A stretch of DNA of 64,000 bases from Myxococcus sp. RHSTA-1-4 (GCF_020037125.1 NZ_JAIQDG010000020.1:1-64000), one strand, 5' to 3'; positions 47,025 to 57,449 are shown, counted from the stretch's first letter. Program-made: numbers and translations. The notes: generated by a model not told the origin, from the letters alone.

Positions 47025-47996
47025 TCAACCCGAGAACGGCTCGGGCCCGGACGCGCGCCCCACTCCCGGTGGCTCCATGCCGTGCTGCATGAGGAAGCCG
47101 CGGACGGCGTCGGCGATCTCCGTGCCCGCCTCCAGCAGCCCGGCATGTCCTGCATCATCCACCCGCAGCCAGTGCGCGTGCGGCATGGCATCCCGCATGC
47201 GCTCCATCTCGCGCAGCGGCACGAGGGTGTCGTCGCGCGCGGCGATGATGAGCGTGGGCACCCGCACCCCGGGCACCACGTCCCAGGCGTGCCCCTCCGC
47301 CAGCCCTCGCAGCGTGTACCAGTACGCCTCCGGGCTCATCCGCCGCAGGGCCTTCATGAACTCGTCGATGTCGGCCCGCGGCGCCCGGGGCCTCAGGGCG
47401 CCCACCGCCCGGCCCAGCGGGTACGCGAAGCGGCTGGCCATCACCGAGTGCGCCATCGGCGCGGCCAGCGGCAGGGCGGGCGTGGCGGCGCGAAAGACGC
47501 CACGGGTGGCGAACAGAATCGCGCGTGGAAGCAGCCGGCCCGTCCCCGAGCCCGGCGCCCCGGGCGTGCCGGCGACGAGCGTCATCGCGGGCACCAGGTC
47601 CGGCCGCCTCCGGTAGAGCTCCAGCAGCACGCGCACGCCCATGGAGAAGGCCACGTGCAGCGGCGGGCTCCCGTCGCCCCGCGCCATCACCTCCTCGGTG
47701 ATGCGCTCCAGGTCCTCCACGTGCACGGGGACGCGGTAGTCCCCGCTCCGCGAGTCCTCGCTGCCGCCGTGCCCTCGGTAGTCCCAGTGCACCACCCGGT
47801 GGTCCTGCTCCAGGCTGGCGACGATGTACCGCCAGAAGTTCTCCGACGTGCCGATGCCATTGGTCAGCAGCACCGTGCGACGCCCGGCCATCTCCGCGTC
47901 CGCGGTCTCCTCCCGCAGGTTCCCGAAGTGCGTATGCCAGGCCACCCGGGTCCCATCCGGGGCGGTCACGAAGCGGGTGGCTCGACGATAGGGCAT
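47025..47996 (-). CDS. Alpha/beta hydrolase
   Basis: About 323 residues. The fold is visible as VLLTNGIGTSENFW, HWDYRGHGGSE, nucleophile Ser in VAFSMGVRV, acid in IIAARDDTLVP and base in VDDAGHAGLLEAG. There is no signal peptide. The nucleophile elbow reads FSMGV rather than GxSxG, a known variant. The ATG at 47996 has GGGAG 4 nt upstream; 48011 is an alternative. It is divergent from the dioxygenase gene. The substrate is unknown. Confidence 0.85.
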   Translation of the reverse strand: MPYRRATRFVTAPDGTRVAWHTHFGNLREETADAEMAGRRTVLLTNGIGTSENFWRYIVASLEQDHRVVHWDYRGHGGSEDSRSGDYRVPVHVEDLERITEEVMARGDGSPPLHVAFSMGVRVLLELYRRRPDLVPAMTLVAGTPGAPGSGTGRLLPRAILFATRGVFRAATPALPLAAPMAHSVMASRFAYPLGRAVGALRPRAPRADIDEFMKALRRMSPEAYWYTLRGLAEGHAWDVVPGVRVPTLIIAARDDTLVPLREMERMRDAMPHAHWLRVDDAGHAGLLEAGTEIADAVRGFLMQHGMEPPGVGRASGPEPFSG

Positions 47997-48139
47997 GCCA
48001 CTCCCAACCATGGGGCGCCCCCGTCATGGGCGCAAGGTCTCCCGGTAGCCAGGCGGGCTCCATCCGGCCCCCCCCTCCTGCCCGCTCACCCCACCGTGAC
48101 GCTCCCACCACCCCGCACCGCCGGGTTATGAGAAGGACC

Positions 48140-48922
48140 ATGCTCTGCGTGGACGCGGAACAATTCGATATCGCTCCCCCGCTCGCGAACTACACCGAGC
48201 ACGGCTACGCACGCCTGGGACGTGTCCTCTCCGACGAAGGCCTCGCCCTGCTGCGCGAGCGGGCGGACGACCTCATGCTCGGCCGTGTCGTCCACGAAGG
48301 CATGTTCTTCCAGCCCGACGCCACCACGGGCCGCTACGAGGACGCGCCCCTGGGCCTGGGCTGGCAGGGCCCCTCGCTGGACTACCGCAAGCTGGAGAAG
48401 CTGGAGAAGGACCCGTGCTTCCTGGCGTGGCTGGAGAACCCGCTCTTCGAGCGCATCGCCCGCGCCCGCATCCCCGGCGATATCGTCCTCTACCGCGCCA
48501 TCCTCTTCCACAAGGGCCAGGCCGGCGGCAGCAACCTGCCCTGGCACCAGGACGGAGGCCGGCTGTGGGGCCTCAGCCGCGAGCCCGACCTTCAAATCTG
48601 GACCGCGCTGGACGACGCGCCCGAGGACGGCGGCTGCCTGGAGGTCATCCCCGGCAGTCACCGGGGCGGGCTGGTGACACCGCTGGGCGGCGTCATCCCC
48701 GCGGACGCGGTGGCCGCCGCCGGGGCCGAGCGCCACGCCATTCCCCTCCCCGTCCGCGCCGGCGAGTCCATCCTCGTCCACAACCACGTGTGGCACCGCT
48801 CCGGACGCGGCCGTCCCGGGCTGCGCCGCCGCGCCTTCTCCGCCTGCTACATGGGCGCGGACGTGCACTGCCTGCGCAAGAAGAAGGCCCCCCGCGTCTT
48901 CCCGCCCGTGTTCCGCGGGTAG
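48140..48922 (+). CDS. Phytanoyl-CoA dioxygenase (PhyH) family protein
   Basis: This 260-residue Fe(II)/2-oxoglutarate-type protein has the metal ligands HxD in [11 protein letters not shown] and the distal His in [18 protein letters not shown], with the Arg that binds 2-oxoglutarate following. [12 protein letters not shown] is a PhyH family motif. AAGGA precedes the ATG at 48140. It likely hydroxylates an unactivated carbon; in bacteria such enzymes act on natural products, lipids or amino acids, and nothing nearby identifies the target. Confidence 0.88.
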   Translation: MLCVDAEQFDIAPPLANYTEHGYARLGRVLSDEGLALLRERADDLMLGRVVHEGMFFQPDATTGRYEDAPLGLGWQGPSLDYRKLEKLEKDPCFLAWLENPLFERIARARIPGDIVLYRAILFHKGQAGGSNLPWHQDGGRLWGLSREPDLQIWTALDDAPEDGGCLEVIPGSHRGGLVTPLGGVIPADAVAAAGAERHAIPLPVRAGESILVHNHVWHRSGRGRPGLRRRAFSACYMGADVHCLRKKKAPRVFPPVFRG

Positions 48923-48931
48923 CGGGACGTC

Positions 48932-50998
48932 TCAGCTCAGCAGGTGCAGCGGCAGGGGCCTCGGCATCCCCGAGTCCCGCGCGCGCTGCGCCACCGGCAG
49001 GGACACGCGGAAGGTGCTGCCCCGCCCCTCCTCGCTCTCCACGGTGATCTCCCCGCCGAAGCCGGTGACGATGCCGTGGCAGATGGACAGCCCCAGCCCG
49101 GTGCCCTCGCCCACCGGCTTGGTGGTGAAGAACGGGTCGAAGATGCGCGCGCGCACCTCCGGAGGCATGCCACTGCCGGTGTCGTGCACCTCCACGATGA
49201 CCCGCTCCCCCGAGTGCCGCAGCACCAGGCGCACCTCGTGCTGCTCCGGCTTGCCGGGCGGAATCGCCTGCGCGGCGTTGATGAGCAGGTTGAGGAACAC
49301 CTGCCCGAAGCGGCCCTCGTTGCCCTCCACCAGCGGCACCTCGCGGTACTCGCGGACAATCTGCGCCCGCATCTTCAGCTCGCCGCGCGCCATGGTGATG
49401 GCGGACTCCAGCACCGCCTGGATGTTGACGGACGTGGCCACCTCGTCGTCGCCGCGGGAGAACGTGCGCAAATCCCGGACGATCTGCCGCACGCGGTGCG
49501 CGCCGTCGGACGCCTCGCGCAGCACCTCCTCCATCTCCGCGGTGCGCCCCGGCGGCAGCTCGCGGGCCACGCCTTGCAGCTCGCCGGAGAGGAAGGACAG
49601 GTTGGACAGCACGAAGGCCAGCGGGTTGTTGATTTCGTGCGCCACGCCGGCCGCCAGCGTCCCCACCGCGGCCAGCCGGTCCGACACCACGAGCTGCGCC
49701 TGCATGGCCTTGCGGTCGGTGATGTCCAGCGCCACGCCGCCCAGCAGCTTCCGCCCGGGCTGGTCCCTCACGAGGAAGCGGTAGGTGAGCCAGTAGCGCA
49801 CGTCGCCGTCCGGCGTCGGAATCATTCCCTCGGTGGCGGTGGGCTTGCCGGATGCCAGCACCGCCCGGTCATCCCGGCGCACGTGCTCCGCGGACGCCGG
49901 GGGCATCAGCTCCGTGTCGTCGATGTTCGTCAGGTCCGCGCCCTCCGGCAGCCGGAAGAAGCGGCGGTACTGCTCGTTCACCCAGATGCGCCGGCCCTTC
50001 TCGTCCTTGATGAAGGCCACCACCGGGCTGTTGTTCATGAAGGAGGCGAACAGCTCCTGCGACTCCTGCAGCGCGGCGAGCGCGGCGGTGCGCTGGACCA
50101 TCAGCTCCTGGCGCGCCTGCGCCTCCGCCGCGTTGCCCATGGCCGCGCCCAGCAGGCCCGCCATCAGCTCCAGCGTGCGCACGTCGCGATCATCGAACGC
50201 GTGCGGCCGGCTGGAGATGACGTTGAGCGCCCCCACCGGCCGCGCCTCGCGCCACAGCGGGACGCAGATCATCGAACGCGCGCCGACCTGACGGGTGGCG
50301 CGCACGTTGACGCGCACGTCGTCCTCCGTGTCGTCCGTGCGCATCACGTCACCTCGCAGCAGGCTGGAGCCCGTGAGGCTGCCCTCCACCTTCAGCCGGA
50401 AGCCCGAGTGGGCCTCCACGCTGCCGGTGGCCACCCGGTAATGCACCTCTTCGCCCTCCAGCAGGGCCACCGCCGCGCCGTCCGCGCCGCACAGCACCCG
50501 CGAGCGCTCGCACAGCAGGCGCATGATTTCGTCCAGGTCCAGCCCCGCCAGCGCCACGTCCGACTGCGTCTGGATGATGGCGGCCAGCCGGTCCATCTCC
50601 CCGCGCGCCGCCGCCTCGGACGTGCGCCGCTGCCGCCGTGCCGCGCCACGCCGCTCCAGCAGCAACGTGCGCGCGCGCACGTCACCGGGCGTGAAGGGCT
50701 CCACGAGGTACTCGTCCACCGCCGCCGCCAGCAGCGGCTCCAGCTCCTTCTCCGTGGCGGTCCGCGCCAGCCCCAGCACGAGCGGCTCGTCCGGCCGAGC
50801 GCGCACCCGCAGCGAATCCAGCCAGCGCGCGTCCTCCGCCAGCGCCGCCGCCTCCACCACCAGCACGTCCACCGGCCCATGCACCAGCGCTGCTCCCGCC
50901 TCGGCCACGCTCGCGGCGGCCGAGACGTCCTGCCCCTGGCGGCGAAGCTCCTCCGCCACGGGGTGATGGAGATCAGCGGTGATGCACAGGAACTTCAT
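48932..50998 (-). CDS. Cytoplasmic histidine kinase with pseudo-receiver, GAF and PAS domains
   Basis: The protein has 688 residues. Residues 1-115 form a receiver fold lacking its phospho-acceptor: Glu49 replaces the Asp and Glu100 replaces the usual Lys of the KPF motif. A GAF domain (about 150-290), a PAS domain (about 320-440) and the kinase core follow: H-box [12 protein letters not shown]-box [10 protein letters not shown]1 DTGSGM, F-box FDPFFTTKP and G2 GEGTGLGLS. No transmembrane segments are present, so it senses an internal signal. No response regulator is adjacent. The ATG at 50998 follows GAAGGG. Confidence 0.93.
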   Translation of the reverse strand: MKFLCITADLHHPVAEELRRQGQDVSAAASVAEAGAALVHGPVDVLVVEAAALAEDARWLDSLRVRARPDEPLVLGLARTATEKELEPLLAAAVDEYLVEPFTPGDVRARTLLLERRGAARRQRRTSEAAARGEMDRLAAIIQTQSDVALAGLDLDEIMRLLCERSRVLCGADGAAVALLEGEEVHYRVATGSVEAHSGFRLKVEGSLTGSSLLRGDVMRTDDTEDDVRVNVRATRQVGARSMICVPLWREARPVGALNVISSRPHAFDDRDVRTLELMAGLLGAAMGNAAEAQARQELMVQRTAALAALQESQELFASFMNNSPVVAFIKDEKGRRIWVNEQYRRFFRLPEGADLTNIDDTELMPPASAEHVRRDDRAVLASGKPTATEGMIPTPDGDVRYWLTYRFLVRDQPGRKLLGGVALDITDRKAMQAQLVVSDRLAAVGTLAAGVAHEINNPLAFVLSNLSFLSGELQGVARELPPGRTAEMEEVLREASDGAHRVRQIVRDLRTFSRGDDEVATSVNIQAVLESAITMARGELKMRAQIVREYREVPLVEGNEGRFGQVFLNLLINAAQAIPPGKPEQHEVRLVLRHSGERVIVEVHDTGSGMPPEVRARIFDPFFTTKPVGEGTGLGLSICHGIVTGFGGEITVESEEGRGSTFRVSLPVAQRARDSGMPRPLPLHLLS

Positions 50999-51080
50999 CC
51001 AGCCCTTCCCTGCCCCCTGAGGAGCGGCCTTCCTGGAATCTTACAGTTCCGTCATACGGAAATCCACCACGCCGCAGCAC

Positions 51081-51101
51081 CCCGGGACGATGAGTCCCGG
51101 G
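51081..51101. promoter_or_regulatory. Perfect 8-bp palindrome between divergent genes
   Basis: Arms CCCGGGAC and GTCCCGGG flank a 5-nt centre. It lies in the 198-bp gap between the divergent histidine kinase (start 50998) and the WbqC-like gene (start 51197). It may be an operator or an RNA hairpin in either leader. Confidence 0.4.
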
Positions 51102-51196
51102 CGCCCCAGGGCTGCCATGCAGGCAGGGTGCAACGGAGGGACTCGCGTCGAAGGAAGGTGGCCACCGGAGGAGCCACGGGCGCATATCATTGAAGC

Positions 51197-51994
51197 GTGG
51201 CGGGTATACCCGGAGTCCTGGTCGCCGAGCAGCCCCATTACCTGCCGTGGGTTGATTTCTACGAGCAGGTGGCGCGCTCGGGCACCCTGCTGGTGCTGGA
51301 CAACGTGCAGTGGCTGCGGCGCGGCTGGCAGCGGCGCACGCGGGTGGCACTGCCCGCCAACGTGCCCACTCCCCCGCCCACCGAGCCCGGCTTCCAGTGG
51401 CTGTCCATCCCCCTGGAGGACCCGCACCGGGACACGCTCATCCAGGACCTCGCGGTGGACACCCGCCAGCCGTGGGCGCGCAAGCACCTCCAGACGCTGG
51501 TGACGCTCTACGGGAAGCGGCCGTACTTCGGCACACAGGTGCTGCCGCTCCTGGAGCCCTTCTACGACGCGGCGGCGCGCGAGGGCGGGCCGGGCTCGCT
51601 GCTGCGGGTGCTGCTGGCGAGCATGGCGCTGTTCCATGAGCCGCTGGGCCTGCGGCCGAACATCGTCCTGGCCTCCACGCTGGAGCGCCAGGGCGACGAC
51701 AAGACAGGCCGCCTGGTCGCGTACTGCCAGCAGGTGGGGGCCCACACGTACTACTCGGGCATGGGCTCGTCGCTGTACCTGAAGCTGGGCCTCTTCCGCG
51801 ACGCGGACGTGCGCGTGCTGTGGCAGCGCTTCCGGCACCCGCCCTACGCGCAGGGCCGCGAGGGGCGCTTCGTGCACGGAATGTCCCTGGTGGACGTGCT
51901 GGCGAATGTTCCGGTGGACGAGGTGCGCCGGTGGTTGGAGCCCTCGCCCTGGGGCCCCTTCGCTCCTGCGCCCGGTGGCTCAGGCGGGGCCTGA
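51197..51994 (+). CDS. WbqC-family protein
   Basis: The protein has 265 residues and begins AGIPGVLVAEQPHYLPWVDFYEQVA, the diagnostic opening of the WbqC family, with QWLRRGWQRRT and late SGMGSSLYL as further family segments. WbqC proteins occur in polysaccharide biosynthesis loci but their reaction is not established. No glycan genes are adjacent. It starts at a GTG at 51197. It overlaps the convergent AAA ATPase by 15 bp. Confidence 0.8.
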   Translation: MAGIPGVLVAEQPHYLPWVDFYEQVARSGTLLVLDNVQWLRRGWQRRTRVALPANVPTPPPTEPGFQWLSIPLEDPHRDTLIQDLAVDTRQPWARKHLQTLVTLYGKRPYFGTQVLPLLEPFYDAAAREGGPGSLLRVLLASMALFHEPLGLRPNIVLASTLERQGDDKTGRLVAYCQQVGAHTYYSGMGSSLYLKLGLFRDADVRVLWQRFRHPPYAQGREGRFVHGMSLVDVLANVPVDEVRRWLEPSPWGPFAPAPGGSGGA

Positions 51995-53761
51995 AGCGGC
52001 CCTGTCCCTGTCGAAGCGCACGAAGTAGCTGCGCACCGCCGCGTCCAGCAGCTCGGGTGTCAGGCGCGGCTCCGTGCCCTGGTAGTGGGCCATGTCGATG
52101 ACCTGGTCGAGCAAGTCCCGTGGCTGGCAGGCCGCGAAGGGACGCCCCACCGGGCGGTAGTGCGTGTCGATGAGGTGGTCCACCACCGACGCGTCGTACG
52201 CGACGCCCCGCTTGCGGCACATGAGCTGGAAGATTTCGTGGAACTGCTCCTCGTCCGGGCGCTGCACCTCCAGCTTGTAGCGGACGCGGCGCAGGAAGGC
52301 GTCGTCCACGAGGTCGCTCGGGTCCAGGTTGGTGGAGAAGGCGGCGAACACGTCGAAGGGCACCTGCACCTTCTTGCCGGTGTGCAGGGTGAGCAGGTCG
52401 ATGTCGCTCTCCAGCGGGACGATCCACCGGTTGAGGAGGTCCTTCGGAGACACCTTCTGCCGGCCGAAGTCGTCGATGAGGAGCATCCCGTTGGTGGCCT
52501 TCATCTGGAACGGGGCCTCGTAGTACTTCACCTCCGGCGAGTAGACGAGGTCGAGCATCTCCAGCGTCAGCTCTCCGCCCACGACGACGAGCGGGCGCCG
52601 GCAGCGCACCCAGCGCCTGTCATACGCGGACGCGCCGTCGTCCTCCACCGTCTTGTGGAGGTTCGCGTCGAAGATGCGCACCACGAAGTCGTCGATGAGG
52701 ATGGCGTGGGGGATGAAGATGTCCCCCTCGAAGCAGTTGACCATGCCCTGGCAGATGGCCGTCTTGCCGTTGCCGGGCGGGCCGTAGAAGAAGATGGCGC
52801 GGCCGGAGTTCATCGCCGGGCCGATGCCGTCGAAGATGTAGTCGCGGATGATGAGGTCGCCGAACTTGTCCTGCATCCTCGCGCGGGTGATGCGGTTGCC
52901 GCGGACGGTCTGCTTCTTCACCGCGGCCACCCACTCCTGGAAGGGCACGGGCGCCGGGCCGTTGTAGCGGTTGCGGTCGTTGATCTGCCGCAGCACGTCC
53001 GTCACGAACGGGGTGAGCTGGTAGATCATCGTCGACTTGCCCACGCCCGAGGCGCCACCGCCGCGGATGTCGACGTACTTCTGGCGGCGCAGGCCCTCGA
53101 TGATGTCATCGACGATGGAGGTGGGGAGCTGGAGGCGGGCGGCCAGGTCCATGCCCCGCATCTCTCCGGCGGCGAAGAGGGCCTTGAGGACGAGTTCCTC
53201 CACGAAGGTCGCGGTGAGGCCCGTCTCCTCCAGGGTTCGCGGCTGCGTGGGCCAGTAGCGGTCTCCCTGCGCCGGGGGCATGGGGCCGTCGGAGCTCCGG
53301 CGCATGCCCCGGCGCTCGGGGCCCGTGTAGCCGGCGGCGGCGGGCGCGGAGCCTCGGCGATCGGGGCCCGTGTAGCCGGGGGCCTGGGGGGCGCGGCGGT
53401 CGGGGCCGGCGGGAGCGGCGCCGGGAGGTGGAGGCGCGCGGCGCTCGGGCGGGGCGGTGAGCGGGGATGCAGGGGCCGCTCGGCGCTCGGGGATGAGTGC
53501 GTCCGGGGAGACGACGACGGAGCGGCGCTCGGTGTCGATGTCGGCGCCCTCTTCCGGAGGACGCGGGGCCGCGGGGGGCGGACGGGGAGGGAGTGCCTGC
53601 GTGGCGCCGGTGAGCCCCGGGCGCGGGCGCGGCGGGCTGGAGAGCACCGGGGTGGGGGCGGGAGCCTGTACCGCGGGCGTCTCCACGGGAGTGACGCTGC
53701 GGTTCGAATCGTCCTCCGGCTGACCTGCGGCCGGGGGGGACGGCCTCCTGAACAGGGACAT
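51980..53761 (-). CDS. AAA ATPase with proline-rich and YTGPxRRG repeat N-terminus
   Basis: The protein has 593 residues. The first ~165 are Pro/Ala/Arg-rich and disordered, with repeated GPDRR/GPERR segments. A winged-helix-like region follows, then an AAA+ core: Walker A GPPGNGKTAIC, Walker B GMLLIDDFG, and sensor FAAFSTNLDPSDL. A second nucleotide-binding-like loop (GGGASGVGKST) precedes the core within the helix region. The C-terminus has QPRDLLDQVIDMA, an AAA lid. It looks cytoplasmic, possibly a remodelling or gliding/pilus-related ATPase, but this is a guess. A cluster of basic and Pro repeats suggests partner binding. Confidence 0.85.
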   Translation of the reverse strand: MSLFRRPSPPAAGQPEDDSNRSVTPVETPAVQAPAPTPVLSSPPRPRPGLTGATQALPPRPPPAAPRPPEEGADIDTERRSVVVSPDALIPERRAAPASPLTAPPERRAPPPPGAAPAGPDRRAPQAPGYTGPDRRGSAPAAAGYTGPERRGMRRSSDGPMPPAQGDRYWPTQPRTLEETGLTATFVEELVLKALFAAGEMRGMDLAARLQLPTSIVDDIIEGLRRQKYVDIRGGGASGVGKSTMIYQLTPFVTDVLRQINDRNRYNGPAPVPFQEWVAAVKKQTVRGNRITRARMQDKFGDLIIRDYIFDGIGPAMNSGRAIFFYGPPGNGKTAICQGMVNCFEGDIFIPHAILIDDFVVRIFDANLHKTVEDDGASAYDRRWVRCRRPLVVVGGELTLEMLDLVYSPEVKYYEAPFQMKATNGMLLIDDFGRQKVSPKDLLNRWIVPLESDIDLLTLHTGKKVQVPFDVFAAFSTNLDPSDLVDDAFLRRVRYKLEVQRPDEEQFHEIFQLMCRKRGVAYDASVVDHLIDTHYRPVGRPFAACQPRDLLDQVIDMAHYQGTEPRLTPELLDAAVRSYFVRFDRDRAASGPA

Positions 53762-53993
53762 TCGTGCTCGCTCGAGGGTGTTTGCGCGAGCCTACCGCAT
53801 TGCTCCGGTTTGAACGAAACACGGAGGTGACGGAGTGGGCGGGGGTTTCTGCTTCACTGTGTGCTTTCCATATTTCCTGGTTTCGCCCTATCAAGCGTAC
53901 GCCTTCCGCCCCCGCGGAGGGTGGCCTCGCGTGGCGCGTCCGTCCGAGCCCTCCGCGGTCGCAGTGCATCCCCCCTCCCCCGGAGACACAGCC

Positions 53994-54773
53994 GTGAACC
54001 GACTCCAGTCCCTTCTCGCCCTGCCCCTGCTGCTGCTCGGCACCGCGGCGGCGGCCCAGACGTCCCCCGTCATCACCTTCAACGCCAACTGGAGCCTCAG
54101 CGAGTCCGCGCCTCTGGTTGCCGGCGGCGAGGTCCAGATCGCCTACGACGCCGCCCGTCTGCCGCAGTGCCGCACCACGCTGCCGGACGGCACCCCGAAC
54201 TGGAGCATCACCGGCCACTACCGCCTCAACAACGGCACCCCGGGCAGCTTCGACGTCGCGGGCCAGCCGTCCACCGGCGCCGCGCCGGTCATCGCCCTGC
54301 CCGAGGCCGGCGCGCTGGAGGTGTGGTTCCGCGTGAATGGCACGGACTGCGAGCAGTATGACTCGAACTACGGGACGAACTTCCGCTTCACCGTCCACCC
54401 GGCCGGCACCGCCGTGCCCCCCACCATCGTGTTCCAGGAGGGCTGGGTGGAGTACGTCGCCGGCACGCTGAAATCGGGCCAGCCGCTCGTGGTGGACTAC
54501 GACATCGACCGGCTCCCCGAGTGCCGGCTCCTCTACAACGGCGCTCCCACCTGGGATGTGGCGGTGCACTACCGCTTCGACAACGGGCCCGTCACCAAGA
54601 CGAGCGTGACGGCGGTCTCCGGCTACAGCCGGCGTGGCGTGCCGGTAACGCTCAACGCTCCGGCCGGGGCTCGCTCCGTGACGATGTGGTTCGAGAACTG
54701 GGACCGCGGCTCCTGCGTGCGCTGGGACTCCTACTACGGCGCGAACTACACCTTCTGGTTGCAGCAGCCGTAG
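53994..54773 (+). CDS. Exported protein with two DUF6209-like beta domains
   Basis: The 259-residue protein has a signal peptide (LLALPLLLLGTAAAAQ). Two homologous halves follow: ITFNANWSLSESAPLVAGG... RLPQCRT... GTPNWSITGHYRLNNG, and IVFQEGWVEYVAGTLKSGQ... RLPECRL... GAPTWDVAVHYRFDNG. Each has a conserved Cys and ends with a W-x-R-Cys segment (GTDCEQYDSNYGTNF, GSCVRWDSYYGANY). I believe these are DUF6209 units, a myxobacterial domain of unknown function. The GTG at 53994 has CGGAGA about 9 nt upstream. A 232-bp gap separates it from the divergent ATPase gene. Confidence 0.75.
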   Translation: MNRLQSLLALPLLLLGTAAAAQTSPVITFNANWSLSESAPLVAGGEVQIAYDAARLPQCRTTLPDGTPNWSITGHYRLNNGTPGSFDVAGQPSTGAAPVIALPEAGALEVWFRVNGTDCEQYDSNYGTNFRFTVHPAGTAVPPTIVFQEGWVEYVAGTLKSGQPLVVDYDIDRLPECRLLYNGAPTWDVAVHYRFDNGPVTKTSVTAVSGYSRRGVPVTLNAPAGARSVTMWFENWDRGSCVRWDSYYGANYTFWLQQP

Positions 54774-54901
54774 GCCGGGCCCGTGAACGGATGCCGGCAT
54801 CGAAGCCGCGCCGGTGTCCCGTCCGCCTCCCCGTCTTCCGTGAGGCGGGGAGGCACATGGGAGTGGCGCCGGGAAGCGGGCGCGGGTGTTAACTTCGGCG
54901 C

Positions 54902-56563
54902 ATGAGCTTCTTCCAGGACCCGCCGAGGCTTGGGAATCAGTACGACGACGACGCGCTCTTGCAGAGCTACCTGGCGCGCACCCTGCCTGAAGACTTGCGC
55001 CGCTCGCTCACGGACGAGTTCCGCGAGCTGGGTGACCTGGGCGGGAACCATTTCTACCAGTTCCAGCTCCGGGACCGGCTGAACGAGCCCGTGCTGACGC
55101 AGTGGGATGCATGGGGCCAGCGCATCGACCACATCGAGGTCTCCCCGCTGTGGAAGGAGGCCGAGGCCCTGTCCGCGCGGCGCGGGCTGGTGGCGACGGC
55201 GTACGAGCAGAAGAGCGCCGAGCTCAGCCGCGTGCACCAGTTCGTCCTGAACTACCTCGTGCAGGCGTCGCTCGACGTGTACTCGTGCCCGCTGGCGATG
55301 ACGGACGGCGCGGCCCGCTCGCTGCTCATGCTGGGGAACCAGGCGCTGATCGACCGCGCCCTGCCCCATCTGACCTCGCGCGACCCGGCGACGTTCTGGA
55401 CGTCCGGCCAGTGGATGACCGAGCGGACCGGAGGCTCGGACGTGGGCCTGACGCAGACGGTGGCGCGGCAGTCTCCGGAGGGGTGGCGGCTGTACGGGAC
55501 GAAGTGGTTCACCTCCGCGACGACGGCGCAGATGGCGCTGACGCTGGCGCGCCCCGAGGGGAACGGCCCCGGTGGCAAGGGGCTGGCGATCTTCTACGTG
55601 GAGACCCGGGACGCCGCGGGGAAGCTGAACGGCATCCAGATCAACCGGCTGAAGGACAAGCTGGGGACGCGGAAGGTGCCCACGGCGGAGCTGACGCTGG
55701 ATGGGACGCTGGCCATTCCGGTGGCGGGGCTGACGGACGGCATCAAGAACATGGCGTGGATGCTGAACGTGACGCGCACGTGGAATGCCACGGGCTCGGC
55801 ATGGAGCATGCGCCGGGCGCTGGCGCTGGCGCGCGACTACGCACAGCGGCGGGTGCAGTTCGGAGCGAAGCTGTCGGAGAAGCCGCTGCACATGGACACG
55901 CTGGCGGGCCTGGAGGCGGAGTTCCAGGCGGGGTTCCTCCTGGCCTTCCGCGCGGTGGAGCTGCTGGGACGGCTGGAGGCGAAGGTGGCCACGGAGCAGG
56001 ACCTGCTGCTGCAACGGCTGGTGACGCCGCTGGCGAAGCTGACGACGGGGCGCCAGGTGGTGCACGTCACCTCGGAGGTCTCCGAAGCGTTCGGCGGCGC
56101 GGGGTACGTGGAGGACACGGGCGTGCCGCGCATTCAGGCGGACGCTCAGGTCCTGTCCATCTGGGAGGGCACGACGAACGTGCTGTCGCTGGATGCGCTG
56201 CGGGCGCTGGCGAAGGAAGGCACGCTGGAGGCGTTCTTCCACGAGGTGGAGGGGCGGCTCGCGCAGGTGCGCGATTCGGGCCTGCGGCCCTGTGTGGACG
56301 CGGCGAACAACGCGCTGGAGCACGCACGGGCGTGGGTGGCTGGGGCGATGGGGAATCCCGCGACGCTGGAGGCCGGGGCCCGGCGGTTCTCACTGACGCT
56401 GGGACGGACCCTGGAACTGGCGCTGCTGAGCGATCATGCGCAGTGGTGCCTCGATAATGGGCACGGGCCGCGAAGCAAGGCGGCGGCGCGGCGGTTCGCG
56501 CAGCATGGCGTGGATCTCATCCGGGATGAGATGGACTTGGATGATGCGCAGCTGCTGGGGTGA
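54902..56563 (+). CDS. aidB: AidB-type acyl-CoA dehydrogenase
   Basis: The protein has 553 residues with the AidB-specific N-terminal extension and acyl-CoA dehydrogenase fold: MTERTGGSDVGLTQT, LYGTKWFTSA, NRLKDKLGTRKVPTAEL, and QLAFGGAGYVEDTG-like SEAFGGAGYVEDTGVPRI with IWEGTTNVLSLDAL. AidB is an FAD-binding protein of the adaptive DNA-alkylation response. Length matches E. coli AidB (541). It is cytoplasmic and monocistronic. The start at 54902 follows a GGTGTTAAC leader without a strong Shine-Dalgarno. Confidence 0.92.
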   Translation: MSFFQDPPRLGNQYDDDALLQSYLARTLPEDLRRSLTDEFRELGDLGGNHFYQFQLRDRLNEPVLTQWDAWGQRIDHIEVSPLWKEAEALSARRGLVATAYEQKSAELSRVHQFVLNYLVQASLDVYSCPLAMTDGAARSLLMLGNQALIDRALPHLTSRDPATFWTSGQWMTERTGGSDVGLTQTVARQSPEGWRLYGTKWFTSATTAQMALTLARPEGNGPGGKGLAIFYVETRDAAGKLNGIQINRLKDKLGTRKVPTAELTLDGTLAIPVAGLTDGIKNMAWMLNVTRTWNATGSAWSMRRALALARDYAQRRVQFGAKLSEKPLHMDTLAGLEAEFQAGFLLAFRAVELLGRLEAKVATEQDLLLQRLVTPLAKLTTGRQVVHVTSEVSEAFGGAGYVEDTGVPRIQADAQVLSIWEGTTNVLSLDALRALAKEGTLEAFFHEVEGRLAQVRDSGLRPCVDAANNALEHARAWVAGAMGNPATLEAGARRFSLTLGRTLELALLSDHAQWCLDNGHGPRSKAAARRFAQHGVDLIRDEMDLDDAQLLG

Positions 56564-56621
56564 ATCGGGCTGGTCGTGCCACCTTCCCTGACGGAGGTGC
56601 ACGCGCAGCACCGCCACTGAA

Positions 56622-57449
56622 TCATTCTTCTTGGAGCTGAGCGGGCACGAACACGTAGTACTGCTTGAACATGTACGGGTCCGACCCCTGCGGCCACGCG
56701 AACGCGAGCGCACGCTCGCAGAGTCGTGGCGCCACGACACCGTCCGCCCGGCACTCCCCCTGGGCTTGTTCTCCCCCCAACGCAAGCGTCAACGTGAGTG
56801 CATGCAGCCTTGCTGGGGGATCCTTTGAGAAGCTCTCCCGGAGTAGTGGCTCCAGGTGATTCAGGACCTGTGCATGGAAGGCCTTGTCGGGGCTGAAGCC
56901 CGGCGGAGCCTGGCCGCGAACTCCCGTGGCCCCCTCGTGGACGAGAAATCCCCCCACAGCCAGCGTGCCTTGCCGCCTGGGGCTCGCGAGCGCGCTGCCG
57001 ATCGCGAACCCGTACTGTGCAACCCATTCAACAACCGCGGTCAGCAGTGCACTGTCTCGGCTCGTGTCGACACCGATGCTGCCGGAATAGAGAGACTTCA
57101 TCGGGGTTCCGTCGACCTCACAGGAGAAGTCCAGCGCGGCAACGAAACGGCCATTCATCTGAATGACCTTGGTGGCCAGCGTTCTCAGTGAGAGTGAGCG
57201 AGTCCCCAGCCGGACCCTGTCCGCCTCCGCTGAGGCCGCGATCTCGTTGCGCGAAAGCAACGCCGCGAGCTGCTTCGCGGCCAGCCGCGCGAGCTCCTCA
57301 TCCGTGAGCTGCTCCGATGTGGACGAGGCGGGTTGGGACTGGCCCGACCGGACCGGCATGTTCGAGTCCATGGATTTGAGGATGACAATGATGATGCTTC
57401 CAGCCGCCAGGGAGGCAATCAGCCAAAGGAGCTTCCGCGACGTGCGCAT
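56622..57449 (-). CDS. Membrane-anchored hypothetical protein
   Basis: About 275 residues. One N-terminal transmembrane helix (LLWLIASLAAGSIIIVIL) is followed by a polar linker and a soluble domain beginning EELARLAAKQLAALLSRN. The domain includes FVAALDFSCEVDGTPMKSLYSGSIGV and a late YYVFVPAQ. No family is recognised with confidence. GC is slightly lower than its neighbours. Starts at 57488 and 57506 also exist. It is convergent with aidB. Confidence 0.7.
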   Translation of the reverse strand: MRTSRKLLWLIASLAAGSIIIVILKSMDSNMPVRSGQSQPASSTSEQLTDEELARLAAKQLAALLSRNEIAASAEADRVRLGTRSLSLRTLATKVIQMNGRFVAALDFSCEVDGTPMKSLYSGSIGVDTSRDSALLTAVVEWVAQYGFAIGSALASPRRQGTLAVGGFLVHEGATGVRGQAPPGFSPDKAFHAQVLNHLEPLLRESFSKDPPARLHALTLTLALGGEQAQGECRADGVVAPRLCERALAFAWPQGSDPYMFKQYYVFVPAQLQEE

